Assembly: GCF_900112575.1 (NCBI RefSeq)
Contig: NZ_FOMH01000007.1
Location: 184,853 to 248,852 of the forward strand
Direction of reading: 5' to 3'
Origin: Flavobacterium phragmitis
Lineage (GTDB): Bacteria > Bacteroidota > Bacteroidia > Flavobacteriales > Flavobacteriaceae
Length of the DNA stretch: 64,000 bases
Position 1 is the stretch's first letter, and each line of letters starts with the position of its first letter. Position numbers and translations under genes: made by a program. Shown here piece by piece: positions 1-9,422 of the stretch. Under the pieces are notes generated by a model. It had not been told where the DNA came from. It was given only the letters and a program-made list of their open reading frames with translations, and ran no database searches.

Positions 1-2
1 AG

Positions 3-1262
3 GTGTTTGAAAACTTGCCAGAGCCATTAAAAACAATTACTGAAAAATTTGAAGGTAGAGAAAGGGATATTCTTCTTTTATCATCAATTGGAGTAATAAG
101 TTCAGTTCTTCCTAATGTGTATGGATTTTATGATGGAAGAACTTTTAATCCTAATCTTTATGTCTTTATTATCGCTCCTCCCGCTTCTGGAAAAGGAACA
201 ATGAATTGGTCAAAAAAGTTAGTTGAGCCAATACATGAAAAACTACTTAAAGAAACTAATGCAAATAGGATTAGATGGAAACAGTCTGAAGAAAGAACTA
301 GAGGAGAAAAACCAAAGTCACAATTAAAAATAGTTCCTGCAAATACTAGTTCATCAAAATTATACAGTCATTTGGAAGAAGCAAATGATAGTTTGCTGAT
401 TTTTGAAACTGAGGCAGATTCTCTTTCAAATATGTTAAAACAAGATTGGGGAAATTTCTCTGATTTACTAAGAAAGTCTTTTCAGCATGAGACTTTATCA
501 CTTAGTAGGCAAAGTGATGACAGATTTATAGAAATTAAAAAGCCCAAATTATCTATTGTTTTATCTGGGACACCAGACCAAGTAAAGCCATTAATTGAGT
601 CTAAACAGAATGGGTTGTTAAGTAGGTTTGTTTTTTATGGCTTTGATGAGATAAGTGGTTGGAAAGATGTATCTCCTAAAGCGCATAGAGTCAATTATGA
701 TGATTTTTTTGAGGAACAATCAAAGCTAATTTTTGAGATTCATGAAAAGTTGAAGCAAAGTAAAGGTGTAGAAATAACTCTTACGGAAGACCAATGGGAT
801 AGATTTCAGGAGAAAATGAAGATGGCTTTAAATATCATTGCAGAAAATGATAAAACTGATTTTTTATCAGTAATTAAGAGATTTGGATTAATCTGTTTTA
901 GGATATGCATGATCTTAACGATATTAAGAAACAAAGAAAGAATTACTATTCCTGAAAAAATATGTTTTGAAGCTATTGATGAAGATATGAAAATTAGTTT
1001 GTTGATGGTTAAGAATTTGATAGACCATTCACTTCTAGTTTTTGATAAATATGAAAAAAAGGTTGTTTCATTGACAATGGCTGAGAGGAATCTTTTAAAT
1101 CAATTACCAAATGCATTTAGAAGAATTAAAGGTTTGGAGGTTGCAAAGGAATGTTCTGTTCCTGAGAGAACATTTGATGAAATATTAAAAAAATGGGAAA
1201 AGCAAAAGATTTTGAAAAAGACAGGCTTTGGTCAATATGAAAAAATAATAATAAAACAATAA
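3..1262 (+). CDS. DUF3987-type P-loop protein of a mobile element (5' end probably outside window)
   Basis: Resembles the DUF3987 family of primase/helicase-associated proteins common on Bacteroidota integrative elements and prophages. A P-loop APPASGKGT is visible at about residues 58-66, followed by a charged region and a C-terminal winged-helix-like segment. The readable frame begins at a GTG at base 3, directly at the window edge. The true start may therefore lie upstream and the protein may be longer. It is followed by a hairpin terminator and then by other element-type genes on the same strand. The role in element DNA replication is inferred from the family, not shown. Confidence 0.75.
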   Translation: MFENLPEPLKTITEKFEGRERDILLLSSIGVISSVLPNVYGFYDGRTFNPNLYVFIIAPPASGKGTMNWSKKLVEPIHEKLLKETNANRIRWKQSEERTRGEKPKSQLKIVPANTSSSKLYSHLEEANDSLLIFETEADSLSNMLKQDWGNFSDLLRKSFQHETLSLSRQSDDRFIEIKKPKLSIVLSGTPDQVKPLIESKQNGLLSRFVFYGFDEISGWKDVSPKAHRVNYDDFFEEQSKLIFEIHEKLKQSKGVEITLTEDQWDRFQEKMKMALNIIAENDKTDFLSVIKRFGLICFRICMILTILRNKERITIPEKICFEAIDEDMKISLLMVKNLIDHSLLVFDKYEKKVVSLTMAERNLLNQLPNAFRRIKGLEVAKECSVPERTFDEILKKWEKQKILKKTGFGQYEKIIIKQ

Positions 1263-1275
1263 TAAATTGCAGTTC

Positions 1276-1297
1276 TGCAGACTTTGCAAAGTCTGCA
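1276..1297. repeat. Perfect 22-bp palindrome
   Basis: The core GCAGACTTTGCAAAGTCTGC is exactly self-complementary and extends one base each side. It lies 14 bases after the DUF3987 stop codon, just before a separate terminator hairpin. It may be a short dispersed palindrome or part of the 3' UTR structure. Confidence 0.8.
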
Positions 1298-1320
1298 AAC
1301 TCTGAAGTAAATCAATTCAA

Positions 1321-1349
1321 GCAGATATCGTGAGGTATCTGCTTTTTTT
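1321..1349 (+). terminator. Rho-independent terminator after the DUF3987 gene
   Basis: Stem GCAGATA/TATCTGC closes a short loop and is followed directly by a run of seven T. It ends the transcript of the first gene, so the next operon has its own promoter. Confidence 0.8.
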
Positions 1350-1396
1350 ATGAAAAAACATTCAACTTAATATTAACAATTTTAAAGATTAAAATT

Positions 1397-2260
1397 ATGC
1401 AATTAAAACAATCCGAAAGAAAACAAGTAAAGCTACGCTTAGGGATTAGTGGGGCTTCAGGGTTTGGAAAAACCAAATCAGCACTTTTATTAGCCTACGG
1501 AATGACTAATGATTGGAGCAAAATAGCAGTTATTGATACAGAAAACTCTTCTGCATCTTTATACTCAGATTTAGGCAATTTCAATGTCATTGATTTGTCG
1601 GCACCATATTCTCCTGAAAGATACATAGAAGCCATTGAGCTATGTGAAAAAGCCAATATCTCTGTGGTTGTAGTGGATTCGATCTCTCATGAGTGGAATG
1701 GTGCGGGAGGTTGTTTGGAAATACATGAAAAGCTTGGAGGTAGATTTCAAGATTGGGCAATTATTACACCAAGGCATCAGGCTTTTATTGATAAGATCTT
1801 AAATTCTAGTTGCCATATCATTACAACAGTGAGAAGAAAAATTGATTACAGTATGGAATCAGAAAATGGGAAATCTAGAGTTGTAAAGCACGGAACTAAG
1901 GAAATTACACGTGAAGGATTTGAGTATGAATTAACGGTCAATTTCGAACTGATTAATGACAATCATTTAGTAAGAGCGAGTAAGGATAGAACTTCTTTAT
2001 TTGCTAATAAGCCAGAGTTTGTTATTACTCCTGCAACAGGTAAACGAATTTTAGATTGGTGTAACGTAAAACCAACCTCTATTAAAGAAATGCTGGATAA
2101 AATAGAAAGCGCATTATCTGTTTCTGAGTTAACAAAGCTGTACAATGAAAATCCATCTTATCAGGAAACATTAAAAACACAATTCACTGATAAGAAAATA
2201 CATTTAGAAGGATTAACTAACCAACAAAATTTTAGTTCAAATGGACACAAGTATCTTTGA
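1397..2260 (+). CDS. AAA-family ATP-binding protein, phage/element type
   Basis: Walker A GASGFGKTKS lies at about residues 19-28 and a Walker B-like VVVVDS segment near residue 93. At 287 aa it fits the small RecA/AAA-like nucleotide-binding proteins found in phages and integrative elements, which act in recombination or replication. Its end overlaps the DUF3871 gene by 20 bases, so the two are likely co-translated. Start ATG is preceded by an A-rich leader, usual in Flavobacteria. The exact activity is not visible from sequence. Confidence 0.8.
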   Translation: MQLKQSERKQVKLRLGISGASGFGKTKSALLLAYGMTNDWSKIAVIDTENSSASLYSDLGNFNVIDLSAPYSPERYIEAIELCEKANISVVVVDSISHEWNGAGGCLEIHEKLGGRFQDWAIITPRHQAFIDKILNSSCHIITTVRRKIDYSMESENGKSRVVKHGTKEITREGFEYELTVNFELINDNHLVRASKDRTSLFANKPEFVITPATGKRILDWCNVKPTSIKEMLDKIESALSVSELTKLYNENPSYQETLKTQFTDKKIHLEGLTNQQNFSSNGHKYL

Positions 2261-3275
2261 AATTAGCCAAGAGAGGGAATTACAAATAAAATCTGTAATC
2301 CCTGAAAATAAAATTCTAAAAGGGAATGATAATACAATTAGTTCTAGTGCCTTGTATCTTCCGAAGCCTTTTATTGAAGCAAATACTATGGAAGTGAATT
2401 TAAGCCACTTAAAGAATAATTGCGTAATACCAGTATTCTCTAAGGACAATGAAAGAACAATTGCGCATCAAGAGTTTATAGAAATTGTTCAAGGATGTAC
2501 AAGTAGAGCTTTTCCTAATCATGTTTTTGATAAACCTGAAATAAGAGTTTCCCATGAAATAAAAGGTAGAATTCCCGAAGCGATACAAAAGCAAGCAAAA
2601 GATTTGCTTGATCATGAGAGGACTCAGTATTTTGAAAGGATGGCTTTCATCATCAGAATCCCTAGTATCACAGAAACAATCAATGGTAATGAAATGTCTT
2701 TGGTAATAGGCGGAGTCCGAAGTTATAATTTGGAAAACCTTTATAACAAGAAATCTTTTGAGAAGTTCAAGTTCTTTGTTGGGTTTCAGGTAAAAGTTTG
2801 TTGCAATTTATGCGTAAGTACAGATGGTTTTGCTGAAGAGATGAGAGTTACTAGTTATGTGGAATTACAGTCAAAAATTATGGAGATACTTCAGAATTAT
2901 AATGCTGAAAAACATTTGACAGAAATGAAGAACCTTTCTGAGTACTCTCTTTCAGAGCATCAATTTGCAACTCTATTGGGTAGAAGTAAGCTTTATCAGC
3001 ATCTACCGAAGAAAGACAAGATAAATATTCCAGCATTGCATTTTAATGATGGACAACTCAATACTGTTGCTAGAGATTATTATGAAGATAAAAACTTTGG
3101 AAGAGATTTTAATGGAGAGCTTAATCTTTGGAATATGTATAATCTGTTCACTCAGGCTAATAAGAGTAGTTATATTGATACATTTTTAGATAGGAATATA
3201 AATGCTCTTGATTTTTCAAATGGTATTTCTAAGGCACTAAATGATAATAATAGTTATCATTGGTTTTTGAGTTGA
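2241..3275 (+). CDS. DUF3871 family protein
   Basis: A 344-aa soluble protein without signal peptide or membrane segment. The sequence resembles DUF3871, a family found almost only on Bacteroidota mobile elements; the function is unknown. It overlaps the upstream ATPase gene by 20 bases and faces the methyltransferase gene convergently, with a hairpin between them. Family placement is from memory of the sequence pattern, including the N-terminal conserved block around residues 60-110. Confidence 0.7.
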   Translation: MDTSIFEISQERELQIKSVIPENKILKGNDNTISSSALYLPKPFIEANTMEVNLSHLKNNCVIPVFSKDNERTIAHQEFIEIVQGCTSRAFPNHVFDKPEIRVSHEIKGRIPEAIQKQAKDLLDHERTQYFERMAFIIRIPSITETINGNEMSLVIGGVRSYNLENLYNKKSFEKFKFFVGFQVKVCCNLCVSTDGFAEEMRVTSYVELQSKIMEILQNYNAEKHLTEMKNLSEYSLSEHQFATLLGRSKLYQHLPKKDKINIPALHFNDGQLNTVARDYYEDKNFGRDFNGELNLWNMYNLFTQANKSSYIDTFLDRNINALDFSNGISKALNDNNSYHWFLS

Positions 3276-3276
3276 G

Positions 3277-3308
3277 AAGAGCCCAACTCCATTAGGGGTT
3301 GGGTTCTT
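3277..3308 (+). terminator. Hairpin between convergent genes
   Basis: AAGAGCCCAAC pairs with GTTGGGTTCTT (one G-U) around a short loop. It sits between the DUF3871 and methyltransferase stop codons. The T-run is weak, so termination strength is uncertain. Confidence 0.6.
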
Positions 3309-3342
3309 AAATATTTTAATTAGTATGCTTGTTAAAAAGAAA

Positions 3343-4473
3343 TTATTTAACTTTATGTGTTAAAATTATGTCTACTTCTCCAGATTCTTTAGAAGAATTT
3401 CCATGAATTTCCGTCTGAGTCTTCTTCTTAAAAGGTTGTTTTTTTATGGCAACGGTATGAAATGGAAAATGTTTTTTTAATATTTCTAATGTCGTATTAA
3501 ATGTATACTCCCTTACATCCGTTCTAATGTATATTGTACTACGTTCCTCATTCATAATTTTTGAACAATATCCAAAAACTTTATCTAAAAGATTATAATA
3601 TTCCACCTTAGAACCAAATCTTCCTTTGTGCTTGTGTGCATTTGATTTAGGAATAGCAGATTCACCTAACATCCATAGTCTTAACCATTGATCTGCATAA
3701 TAATCTGTTATTGACCAATATGGTGGAGAAGTGAACAATAATGAAAATTTTATTTCGTCTTCTTTTGCGCTTTGTGCAATTTTTTCTAACTCATCTGAAC
3801 TATCACCAAACAGTATAGAGCTATCAGTAATTTTTGGTGTTCCATTTTTATATCTCCATTTAATTTTTTTAGTAATAAATTCTAAAGGATTTATTTCTGG
3901 AGGATGTAAGTAGCCTTTTTCTTTCCACCATTGTATGGAATAGTTCATTCCCATGGACTTAGTCATTCTCATCTGGTTAGATAAACCTTCGCCAAGTTTT
4001 CCATGTAAGTAGACTATAATAATTGACATTAGTGTAGCATCCACCTTATCAGTTTGCCAATTTAAATTTTTTCTAGCGGCCAATAAAAATTTAAGTACTT
4101 CATCACAGTAGCAAAATCGGTAGAATTCCGGTAGTTTCTCTATAGACTTTGTATAATGATTTCTTAATTTGTAAACAAAAGTTAATCTATCTAGAACTAA
4201 TTGTTGCTCTGCAGGATTTAACTTTGTAGAGCCATAGAGCCATCCAACAGGATTAATTTCAATTCCTAAACTATGTCGTTCAAGTACTCCTCCAGCAAAA
4301 ATACTAGAACCCCTTCCTGCAAACGGATCGATTATGTAGTCACCTTTTTTGGAATACTTTTTTACAACATTGAAGGCGAAATCTATTGGAAACATAGCAT
4401 AGTATGGACCAAATTTTGACCAACGAGATTCAACAGCCTGTCGTCCTTTTACTATTTTACCAATGTTAATCAT
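3343..4473 (-). CDS. DNA methyltransferase (amino-MTase) of the PIN-HerA-NurA operon
   Basis: S-adenosylmethionine-dependent DNA methyltransferase of 376 aa. The SAM-binding motif DPFAGRGSS is at residues 49-57, with an acidic IEINP following at 71-75. The catalytic motif TSPPYW is at 248-253, the form typical of N4-cytosine/N6-adenine amino-methylases. The SAM motif comes first and the catalytic motif about 190 residues later. A region between them could be the target-recognition part. The gene is last in a four-gene operon: its ATG overlaps the stop of the NurA-like gene by four bases. A role in marking self DNA is inferred from this context. The target site cannot be read from sequence. 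Confidence 0.85.
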   Translation of the reverse strand: MINIGKIVKGRQAVESRWSKFGPYYAMFPIDFAFNVVKKYSKKGDYIIDPFAGRGSSIFAGGVLERHSLGIEINPVGWLYGSTKLNPAEQQLVLDRLTFVYKLRNHYTKSIEKLPEFYRFCYCDEVLKFLLAARKNLNWQTDKVDATLMSIIIVYLHGKLGEGLSNQMRMTKSMGMNYSIQWWKEKGYLHPPEINPLEFITKKIKWRYKNGTPKITDSSILFGDSSDELEKIAQSAKEDEIKFSLLFTSPPYWSITDYYADQWLRLWMLGESAIPKSNAHKHKGRFGSKVEYYNLLDKVFGYCSKIMNEERSTIYIRTDVREYTFNTTLEILKKHFPFHTVAIKKQPFKKKTQTEIHGNSSKESGEVDIILTHKVK

Positions 4474-5840
4474 TTGTTATTGGAATTAGCTCTAATTTCT
4501 CTTGCTATTTTATCAAATATTGATTTTCCTAAATTCAAAGGAATAGCTGCTTCTGCATGAGCAGTTGCCAAAGGTGTTACTGAGTTTTCATAACGATTTG
4601 ATACCAATTTATCTAGTAATTGAAGTATTTCTACTAATCTTGGGAATTGAGCAGGAAAAGCAGTTTCAAGATTTGATTGATAATTATTATAAGTAGCAAT
4701 TGATGCCACAACTCTATGACCCACTTTCGTTTTGTAAAAGATTTTTCTGCCAAAAGAAGTATCCTCTAAGTATACATACTCAGGATGCTCATTAAAAACA
4801 ATATGTTCCTTTATATATTTATTAGCTATAAGAAAAGCTGATTGATTAGGGAAGTTATTATTAGATCCATTTTGCATAACATCAATCTGTGAAAAATGAT
4901 TAACAAAGCTTCCTGTTCTTTCAATTCCTAGGATTATAAGGTTTGAGCCGAATTCCTCGGTAACTTTTGTATTTAATCTTTCTAATTCTGTTCTTATTGG
5001 TTTTGCCAGCCAAGAAGCTGTGCTGAAAACAGCTAAAGTTCCTTCAATAAAAAAGGCTATGTCTCTTAATAATGAAAAATATTTTGGTTGTTGTTCGAAC
5101 GATCTTAACAAGTGTATTAATTGTAATTTTTTGAATGTTTCTTTTATTTGACCATACATTTCACCACTTGTTCCAGAAGAGTTCAATAGCTCATGAAGCC
5201 TGAGAGCATCAGTTGAATATAATTTTCCATTACAAGTATTACATTTGTATTCTCCAATATTAAACTCATAATCTGCATTACAATTATCATGAGGACATTT
5301 AGAAGGTCTTCCGCTTGCCACTCTTTCCTTTAGTAAGTATTCATAAGTGTCTAACATTGTCTCAGTTTCTCCAAAGATTTGAACTTTTTTGAGTTCATCG
5401 TAGAGTATTTTTCGCATAGAAGATTTAGCACAATCTTCTCCCTGTAAAACAACATTGCACCCCACGAAAAGACTATCAATGGAAGTTGGCTGTTCAGTTT
5501 CGCGAAACTTTTTTGGATCTACAAATTGTTCTTTCTCAAGCTCTCTTACTTTCTCAAGCAAAATTACCACAGTTGACACAGTAATATATCCTATTTCTGC
5601 GCCAGGATATCCATTTTGTATAATAGATTTACTGTAGTCGCCATCAATAGCAATTAATAATTTTGGTTGCCATGATGATTGTTCTAGATCTTGTAATTTG
5701 ATAGTTTGTTCATTCCAATTTGTTTCCTCGATATTACTATTTACCCTAATTTGCGTTTGTAATTCTTGGATTTTAGAATCCGAGAGAAGTCTTCTTAGAG
5801 GTTCATAAGATTGACCATTTACAAAATTGTTATCGCTCAT
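4470..5840 (-). CDS. NurA-like nuclease with zinc ribbon
   Basis: The 456-aa protein has the N-terminal AIDGD signature (D66, D68) typical of NurA-domain nucleases, which act with HerA translocases in 5'-strand resection in archaea. A zinc-ribbon-like cluster follows (C182, C187, C200, C203). A second conserved block GIERTGSF lies in the C-terminal half. No signal peptide is present, so it acts in the cytoplasm. It lies 2 bases after the HerA-like gene and overlaps the methyltransferase by four. That adjacency to a HerA ATPase strongly supports the NurA call, because the primary sequence match alone is modest. Confidence 0.75.
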   Translation of the reverse strand: MSDNNFVNGQSYEPLRRLLSDSKIQELQTQIRVNSNIEETNWNEQTIKLQDLEQSSWQPKLLIAIDGDYSKSIIQNGYPGAEIGYITVSTVVILLEKVRELEKEQFVDPKKFRETEQPTSIDSLFVGCNVVLQGEDCAKSSMRKILYDELKKVQIFGETETMLDTYEYLLKERVASGRPSKCPHDNCNADYEFNIGEYKCNTCNGKLYSTDALRLHELLNSSGTSGEMYGQIKETFKKLQLIHLLRSFEQQPKYFSLLRDIAFFIEGTLAVFSTASWLAKPIRTELERLNTKVTEEFGSNLIILGIERTGSFVNHFSQIDVMQNGSNNNFPNQSAFLIANKYIKEHIVFNEHPEYVYLEDTSFGRKIFYKTKVGHRVVASIATYNNYQSNLETAFPAQFPRLVEILQLLDKLVSNRYENSVTPLATAHAEAAIPLNLGKSIFDKIAREIRANSNNK

Positions 5841-5842
5841 TA

Positions 5843-8095
5843 TTATTTTGTTTTTATCTCAAATTTGTCAACTTGTACTGGAATTACAAACATATTACTA
5901 AGAGTTTTTACTCTTAAAAAACCTTTGTCTTGTGCACGCCTAATTGAAGGTTCAAAATCAGCAAAATCATAATATTTCTTAAGTTCTTTAGTTTCATCAG
6001 TATTATTTAAATGACTAATAAACCAATTAGCTGTGTTTTTTAATATGTTTTTTTGAATACTACTTATTTCTTGGGTAGCATAGACCATACCTATTCGGTA
6101 TTTTGAGCCTTCTTTAGCTGTTCTTACCCAAACATCAGAAAGATCCAAATCATTTCCAGCAGGTAAGATATTATGAGCTTCTTCTAAATAAACAAGAATT
6201 TCTTTAATATCTTCATCTCCATTTCTAAACGCACTTTGGTTACCTTTAAAAATGTGCCACATTATCCGAGTAGCTGAAGATTTATTCAGTTCTGGTTCTC
6301 CACTAGATTGGTCTACTATCACAAGTTTACCTTGAAGTAAATCTTTATAAATATCATTAGCATAGTCAGTCCCTACATCTATAGTATGCTGAATGTTAAC
6401 GCCTCCTATTAAATTTATTGCTTTAGAATAATTGAACATTTCAAGCAAGCTTTCCAGTTCTGCTTCTGCCCATCCTTCACCAGTAGAATCATCATCATTT
6501 GCATTTGTCCTATTGAGTATGTAATTTTGGTTGAATGTGTTAAAAGTTGCAGTTGATAAAAAATGGAATAATCCTTCAAAGGCAGGAAATAAACTATCCC
6601 ACGAGACATCTTTTAGACCTAATGTTGCGCCTGCTCCATTAATCAAGCCTTGTTTTTTTGGAGCCCTTGTGTCAACGTGGTTTATCATGGCTGTTCTTAT
6701 TTCCTCACTAAAACTCCCGCTTATATTAACAGTTCTCTTTGGAGGTGTAAAACCAGCTTTATTTAATAACGCTCTATATACAAGACATCTTCTTTCATAT
6801 CTTTTTAGTTGTCCTTGATATTCACCTTGATTATCATAATCACTTTCAATAGGTTTGCTAAAAGCAATCTGCCTAAAGTTTTTCAAATATTGAGCAGATT
6901 GATCTGCGATTTTGAAATCAATAATTTCTTTTCCTATTTGTAGATTATCGTCTTCAAAAAAATTGATTTTCATTAATCTTCTAAAAGGATCTTTGGGATG
7001 CTTCAAAATACCATAAGTTACAACTTCAGATTCTGCGATTGATTTAATTTCATCCCATATTTCTCTCTTTTTCTTAGGATCTTTTTCATTGTGAAACTTG
7101 ATCTTTAAATCATCTGACTCTTTTTTAAGTTTGAAATTTTGTCTCCATATATTTTTTAGTGCATTGGGATTACCGCCTCCATCTTTATCCTGAACATTTT
7201 CATTTGCATATTCTCCGTTAGGGTCAAAAATGATTTGTCCGATTCGAATTGAATTATGTTCTTTACTTTTAGGAATCCGCAATTCAAATACGGACTTAGA
7301 AATAATTTTTGTTGTATTTGATTTACCTGTTCTTGTCATACCAAATAAAGCCGATTTCTGTGATAATAAATCTGCTGGATAGATAAAAACGGGTACATTA
7401 TCTACTTGCTGATGTTTTCGGTTTGTAGATGCATATCTTACTGAGCCTAATTTAACACGTTCTGTTTCTCCATATTTTTCGATATGTGATTTAAGGTTTA
7501 ATGGATCACAATAATTGACAATTTCTTCTAATGCTTCTGCATTTGGTTTGAAAATTTTGAAGCCTTTGTTTGAGTAATAATTTGAAATATCACTTCCAAA
7601 TTTTAATTTAAGACCATCGTGAGGCTTATTTTCATCCTCTTCAAGGAAAAAAGTTCCAACAATTCTACAAGAAACCCCTGAGAAGCTGAGCACATGTCTT
7701 GTGTTTAAATCCATTGATTCTTCTCCATCCCAATTTTTATCAACTTCTCCACTAATTCGCTGACTTGTATTTATCCTTATACTTTCTGCCTCTTTATCTT
7801 GTGGGATTTGTGCAGCATCCATAACCCTTAGAAGAATTATTGAAGCATCTTCGTCTTTATAATCGATTTCATTTTCAGGATTAATTCGAGTAGCAATTAG
7901 AAAGCTAAGACTGGGAATTCCACCAACTTTCTGCCTATGAAAATCATGTACTAAAACTTTTCCCTCATCATAATTAATAGAATATAGGTCGCCTACCAAC
8001 TGGTCTTTTTGAATTAGTTTGGAAAATATAGATTTGGCATCCCATTCTGGTTGCTTGTTTTGTAATTCATCAATTGACTTTTCAAATTGCTCCAT
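5843..8095 (-). CDS. HerA-type hexameric ATPase / DNA translocase
   Basis: A 750-aa FtsK-HerA superfamily ATPase. An N-terminal beta-rich region (about residues 30-170) could be the HAS-barrel. Walker A GMTRTGKSN is at 252-260, a long insert follows, then Walker B with LEEAHN near residues 637-642 and a sensor-like YATQE segment. HerA proteins form hexamers that pump double-stranded DNA and stimulate a partner nuclease. Here the partner is the NurA-like product encoded 2 bases downstream. The PIN-like gene lies 8 bases upstream, so one transcript is likely. Bacterial HerA proteins of this kind recur in antiphage systems. Confidence 0.85.
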   Translation of the reverse strand: MEQFEKSIDELQNKQPEWDAKSIFSKLIQKDQLVGDLYSINYDEGKVLVHDFHRQKVGGIPSLSFLIATRINPENEIDYKDEDASIILLRVMDAAQIPQDKEAESIRINTSQRISGEVDKNWDGEESMDLNTRHVLSFSGVSCRIVGTFFLEEDENKPHDGLKLKFGSDISNYYSNKGFKIFKPNAEALEEIVNYCDPLNLKSHIEKYGETERVKLGSVRYASTNRKHQQVDNVPVFIYPADLLSQKSALFGMTRTGKSNTTKIISKSVFELRIPKSKEHNSIRIGQIIFDPNGEYANENVQDKDGGGNPNALKNIWRQNFKLKKESDDLKIKFHNEKDPKKKREIWDEIKSIAESEVVTYGILKHPKDPFRRLMKINFFEDDNLQIGKEIIDFKIADQSAQYLKNFRQIAFSKPIESDYDNQGEYQGQLKRYERRCLVYRALLNKAGFTPPKRTVNISGSFSEEIRTAMINHVDTRAPKKQGLINGAGATLGLKDVSWDSLFPAFEGLFHFLSTATFNTFNQNYILNRTNANDDDSTGEGWAEAELESLLEMFNYSKAINLIGGVNIQHTIDVGTDYANDIYKDLLQGKLVIVDQSSGEPELNKSSATRIMWHIFKGNQSAFRNGDEDIKEILVYLEEAHNILPAGNDLDLSDVWVRTAKEGSKYRIGMVYATQEISSIQKNILKNTANWFISHLNNTDETKELKKYYDFADFEPSIRRAQDKGFLRVKTLSNMFVIPVQVDKFEIKTK

Positions 8096-8103
8096 ATTTC
8101 TAG

Positions 8104-9138
8104 TTATTTATTTTGTTCTTCCGAAGAAATTCTTATGGCTTTCTCAAAAGGGGTTTCTTTATTGGCTATAAATAACCTTGCATTTTCTTTAAAATTTTCA
8201 TCACCATTATCTTCAAAGAGCATTTCTAATTCTCTTATTTCTTTTTCAATGTCTCGTTCATCTGCCAAACGAATATCTCTAACTTCCTGAATAGCTTCTT
8301 TTGTAGTATGTTGAGATAGATTTTTATTAGCCATTTCAAGAAATTTATCAGCTTGATAAATATTAATTCTTTTTGTCGTTTCTTCTTTGAATTCTTTGAT
8401 TAATTCAGGTCTTGGACTTATTGTTTTTCCTTTGAATTTGTACCACCAATCTTCTTTTAAGTCATCAGTAATAAGAATTATGGAACCATCAACAGCCTTA
8501 GCTTTTTCAATAACTTGTTTCCAAACAATAATATCTCCATATAAAGAGCGGTTACCTTCATTTTGCTTTTCTTTCATATCCATATATCCTGGAGGAACTT
8601 TTTCATCATATCGTTTTTTTCCATCTCGATATAATTTTTCAAGTTCATCCTTGGTAAAATCATCCCCAACTTTACCTTCTAATAAAGCACTTAATTTTTC
8701 CCAAACCGGATCTTTGTCTAAATAATCAGGATGTTTCTTTTCTAGTGTATCCAAGTCACGACCTATTGAATTAAAAGCAGATTCAATTTGCCTTTTTAAT
8801 TCACTAGTTTGTAAGTATGGGTGTTTTTTGAAGCTATTTAGTTTAGCCTCTATTTCACCCTTCTTTTTTATTAAAGTTTCACGAATATCTTTGTAAGCCT
8901 CTTTTTGCGCATTTATTACAACTAATCTATTTTTTTGGTATTCGAAAGCGGCTTGATAAGTAATCCAAATACGGCCTTCTATTTTTTCTAATAAACTAAA
9001 GAAGGCTTCTCTTGTGCTAGGCGAGTATCTATACAAGTTTAATAAAACATTTGCATCAAAGCAAAAGATGTCTTTTTCCCAATGCTCCTTGAGTTGGGGT
9101 TCGTTTAATTTATAATATTCACTGAACTTATCTTTCAT
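8104..9138 (-). CDS. PIN-like domain nuclease, first gene of HerA-NurA operon
   Basis: 344 aa. Acidic residues expected of a PIN-like ribonuclease fold are visible: D28 in FCFDANVLLNLY, E67 in AFEYQKNR, D202 in GDIIVW, and D225/D226 in ILITDD. Between the halves lies a long helical, charged insert (about 75-195), as in the PIN_8-type proteins. The C-terminal 100 residues are helical and rich in Glu and Lys. It is the promoter-proximal gene of the operon. A toxin-like or effector RNase role is an inference; a structural or DNA-cleaving role is also possible. Confidence 0.8.
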   Translation of the reverse strand: MKDKFSEYYKLNEPQLKEHWEKDIFCFDANVLLNLYRYSPSTREAFFSLLEKIEGRIWITYQAAFEYQKNRLVVINAQKEAYKDIRETLIKKKGEIEAKLNSFKKHPYLQTSELKRQIESAFNSIGRDLDTLEKKHPDYLDKDPVWEKLSALLEGKVGDDFTKDELEKLYRDGKKRYDEKVPPGYMDMKEKQNEGNRSLYGDIIVWKQVIEKAKAVDGSIILITDDLKEDWWYKFKGKTISPRPELIKEFKEETTKRINIYQADKFLEMANKNLSQHTTKEAIQEVRDIRLADERDIEKEIRELEMLFEDNGDENFKENARLFIANKETPFEKAIRISSEEQNK

Positions 9139-9194
9139 TAATTTAAGACTTTAAATATTAAGTTTATAGGACATTTTAAATAGCTTCTAATTCT

Positions 9195-9202
9195 CAAATA
9201 TA
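9195..9202 (-). promoter_or_regulatory. Candidate -7 promoter element for the PIN-HerA-NurA-MTase operon
   Basis: On the minus strand the octamer TATATTTG matches the Bacteroidota -7 consensus TAnnTTTG. It lies about 57 bases upstream of the PIN-like start codon. No clear -33 TTG is seen at the ideal distance. Confidence 0.45.
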
Positions 9203-9422
9203 ATGTTTATTGTTAAAAAAAATAACATTCTCAAGTTACATAAATGTAAGTTGTTCCGAAAGCCGTAATCCTCTTGTCAAAGTATATTAGGAATTAAGAT
9301 CTAATTTTTTAAAGCTCATAAAATGAGTTGCAAAAATTATTTTAAAAGCAATCAATGGCGGTAATTTTTATTAATCATATTTGTGGGTAATCACTGTTTT
9401 TTAATAGGTAAATTAAACAGAA

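Noticed and set aside
6531..6818. 95-codon plus-strand frame inside the HerA gene
   Set aside because: Lies wholly within a well-supported ATPase gene on the other strand; composition is that of a reverse-strand shadow.
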